Below are positions 5,694-7,271 of a DNA stretch of 7,271 bases, in pieces (the stretch's first letter is position 1; the number at the start of each line of letters is the position of its first letter). Origin of the DNA: an uncultured Pseudomonadota bacterium (lineage in GTDB: Bacteria > Pseudomonadota > Gammaproteobacteria > Burkholderiales > Usitatibacteraceae); assembly GCA_946885905.1 (NCBI GenBank), contig CAMPHL010000123.1, positions 1-7,271 of the forward strand. The letters run 5' to 3'. The notes under the pieces are model-generated. The model saw only the letters and a list, made by a program, of their open reading frames with translations. It did not search any database and had not been told where the DNA came from. Position numbers and translations under genes: made by a program.

Positions 5694-6556
5694 CGGGCCT
5701 GGCGCTCGGCCTGGTCCTCGCCTCCGCTTTCGTCCACGCGAGCTGGAATTACCTGCTGAAGAGCAGCGGCGGCGGCGCGGGCCTCATCACCGCCGCGAGC
5801 GCGCTCTCGCTCGCGATCTACGCGCCGATCCTTGCCGCGGCGCTCTGGTGGCAGGGTGGATACGCGTTCCGCCCCGTGCACCTCGCCCTCATGGCGGGCA
5901 GCGGCTTCGTGCACATGCTCTACTTCCTGCTGCTCGACCGCGCGTATCGAAGCGGCGGCGACCTCTCGATCGTGTATCCCCTGGCGAGGGCGACCGGGCC
6001 CCTGCTCACGATCGTGGCGGCGATCCTCTTCCTGGGGGAGCGTCCCGGGCCGGCGGCGCTCGCGGGCGCCGTGCTCATCGGCATCGCGGCGCTCGCGCTC
6101 GCCGGCAATCCGTTCGCGAGCCGCGGCGACTCGCGCCATGCCATGGGTTTCGCGCTGCTCACCGGTTGCATGATCGCGGTCTACACCCTGTGGGACAAGC
6201 AAAGCGTGGCGGCTTTCCTCATCCCGCCGCTGCTCTACGACTGGGGCACGAACGCTTTCCGCGTCTTGATGCTCGTGCCGTATACCCGCAGGCTCACGCC
6301 CGGCGCGATCGCGCGAGCGTGGGCCGAGCGGCGCGGCGTCGTCATAGCCATCGCGCTGCTCTCGCCCCTTTCCTACATCCTGGTGCTCACCGCGATGGTC
6401 TGGACGCCGGTGAGCCTCGTGGCGCCCGCGCGCGAGGTTTCGATCCTCTTCGCCGCGCTCATGGGCGCGCACTTCCTGCGCGAGGGCGACGTGGCGCGGC
6501 GCGCGGTCGCGGCCGTGGGCATGGTGCTCGGAATCGCGGGGTTGGCGCTCGGTTAG
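5690..6556 (+). CDS. EamA/DMT-superfamily transporter, about ten membrane segments
   Basis: This 288-residue inner-membrane protein is strongly hydrophobic, with about ten membrane segments (roughly 2-18, 32-54, 64-82, 94-115, 121-138, 150-168, 176-197, 216-236, 241-262 and 270-287). The two-fold EamA repeat shows: YPLARATGPLLTIVAAILFLGERPG (residues 96-120, given here in part) is mirrored by SLVAPAREVSILFAALMGAHF near the C-terminus. The N-terminal HASWNYLLK (16-24) is typical of one DMT subgroup. Family members export or import small metabolites, often amino acids or cofactors; the substrate is unknown. The start is GTG at 5690, in the sequence GTGA, overlapping the Nudix stop by four bases. 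That is a classic translational coupling arrangement and means the two are expressed together. The stop TAG (6554-6556) overlaps a possible -10 box for pgi. Confidence 0.88.
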   Translation: MTGLALGLVLASAFVHASWNYLLKSSGGGAGLITAASALSLAIYAPILAAALWWQGGYAFRPVHLALMAGSGFVHMLYFLLLDRAYRSGGDLSIVYPLARATGPLLTIVAAILFLGERPGPAALAGAVLIGIAALALAGNPFASRGDSRHAMGFALLTGCMIAVYTLWDKQSVAAFLIPPLLYDWGTNAFRVLMLVPYTRRLTPGAIARAWAERRGVVIAIALLSPLSYILVLTAMVWTPVSLVAPAREVSILFAALMGAHFLREGDVARRAVAAVGMVLGIAGLALG

Positions 6557-6559
6557 AAT
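6554..6559 (+). promoter_or_regulatory. Possible -10 hexamer for pgi
   Basis: TAGAAT, one base from the TATAAT consensus, includes the transporter stop codon and lies 23 bases before the pgi start. No convincing -35 hexamer is seen 16-18 bases upstream. The 26-base gap that follows has no clear Shine-Dalgarno. Read-through from the transporter gene is equally possible. Confidence 0.25.
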
Positions 6560-6582
6560 CCGTTTACGTCCCCCGGCGTCCC

Positions 6583-7271
6583 ATGGCTTCCCCGACCTCC
6601 TCCCCTGCCTGGCAGGCGCTCCTCGGCCACCGCGACGCCCTCGCGGAGCGGCGCATCGGGGATTTCTGGGACGAGGATCCCGGCCGCGGCGCGGCGTTGA
6701 CGTTCCCGTGCGCCGGCATCACGGCGGATTTTTCCAAGCAGCGCGCCACGCCGCAGACGCTCGGCCTCCTTGTCGAGCTCGCGCGCAGCCGCGACCTGCC
6801 CGCGGCGATCGAGCGCCTCTTCTCGGGCGAGCGCGTGAACGTGACCGAGGATCGCCCGGCGCTGCACATGGCGCTGCGCGGCGACGAGCACGTGACCGTG
6901 GCGGGCCAGGACGTGCTGCCCGAGGTGCAGCGCAACCGCGAGCGCATGCGGGTGGTGGCGCAGGCCGTGCGCGAGGGTCATTGGAAGGGGCATACCGGGG
7001 AGCGCGTCAAGTGCGTGCTCGCGCTGGGCATCGGGGGCTCCGCGCTCGGTCCGCGCGTGGCGCTCGAGGCGCTGCGCGGCGAGGCCGACGGGCCGGAGGT
7101 GCGCTTCGTCACCAACGTCGACGCGGCCGAATTCGACGATGCCGTGGATGGCATCGATCCCGCCTCGACGCTCGTCGTGATCGCATCCAAGACCTTCACC
7201 ACCCAGGAGACGATGGCCAATGCCGAGGCCGCGCGCCGCTGGATCCGCGCTTCCCTCGGCGAGGGCGCGAT
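6583..7271 (+). CDS. pgi: Glucose-6-phosphate isomerase, N-terminal part, cut by the window edge
   Basis: The first 229 residues of a glucose-6-phosphate isomerase are visible; the family is usually about 540-550 residues, so more than half is missing on the right. The enzyme interconverts glucose 6-phosphate and fructose 6-phosphate in the cytosol. Recognisable blocks are DFSKQRATPQTLGLLVELA (a DYSKNR-like family block), FSGERVNVTEDRPALHMALR (80-99), GQDVLPEVQRNRERMR, and LGIGGSALGP (148-157), the phosphosugar-binding glycine loop. SKTFTTQETM (202-211), the second phosphate-binding segment, follows. The frame is open without interruption from the ATG at 6583 to the window edge. The Shine-Dalgarno is weak. 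It lies 26 bases after the transporter gene on the same strand, so it may be co-transcribed or driven by its own promoter. Confidence 0.95.
   Translation, partial: MASPTSSPAWQALLGHRDALAERRIGDFWDEDPGRGAALTFPCAGITADFSKQRATPQTLGLLVELARSRDLPAAIERLFSGERVNVTEDRPALHMALRGDEHVTVAGQDVLPEVQRNRERMRVVAQAVREGHWKGHTGERVKCVLALGIGGSALGPRVALEALRGEADGPEVRFVTNVDAAEFDDAVDGIDPASTLVVIASKTFTTQETMANAEAARRWIRASLGEGA

Noticed and set aside
4754..6556. One 600-codon frame covering the Nudix gene region and the transporter
   Set aside because: Only the last 288 codons look like protein. The part before 5690 is out of frame with the Nudix gene and reads as low-complexity Arg/Pro sequence, so this is not a fusion.

Overview
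The window is a GC-rich (roughly two thirds G+C, estimated by eye), gene-dense stretch of bacterial chromosome. Codon use, third-position GC bias, and the closest remembered protein families (DenD, medium-form IlvA with one ACT domain, DadA, Pgi) suggest a betaproteobacterium, perhaps in or near the Burkholderiales or Nitrosomonadales. I cannot name a genus. I see no tRNA, rRNA, CRISPR array, transposase or phage gene.

Layout. Positions 1-4791 hold five genes on the minus strand. In transcription order they are dadA (D-amino acid dehydrogenase), ilvA (threonine/serine ammonia-lyase with ACT domain), a RidA/YoaB-type imine deaminase, denD (D-erythronate dehydrogenase family), and a family 2 glycosyltransferase that runs off the left edge. 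A divergent gap of only 26 bases (4792-4817) separates dadA from the plus-strand genes: a DUF4743-Nudix hydrolase, an EamA/DMT-type membrane transporter that overlaps it by 4 bases, and pgi (glucose-6-phosphate isomerase), which runs off the right edge. Every sizeable gap (2006-2174 and 3378-3537) is filled mostly by a repeat element.

How the genes fit together. DadA and IlvA both make reactive imine/enamine intermediates (2-imino acids, 2-aminocrotonate, 2-aminoacrylate), and RidA-family enzymes hydrolyse such compounds. The three therefore read as an amino-acid deamination unit with its own damage control. The divergent Nudix protein belongs to a family linked to clearing damaged thiamine diphosphates, so it may be a second metabolite-repair enzyme. 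DenD, the glycosyltransferase, the transporter and Pgi have no evident link to this theme.

Most unusual feature. Two copies of an imperfect-palindromic element of about 145 bases lie on either side of ilvA (2034-2174 and 3392-3537). Each has two arms built from three 9-base units of consensus GGAA[GT]CAG[AG], around a shared core. Each begins directly after the stop codon of the preceding gene in the operon. This looks like a dispersed REP/MITE-like intergenic repeat placed to act on the dadA-ilvA-RidA transcript. A second, shorter repeat-like palindrome (1621-1657) appears to supply the ribosome binding site of denD.
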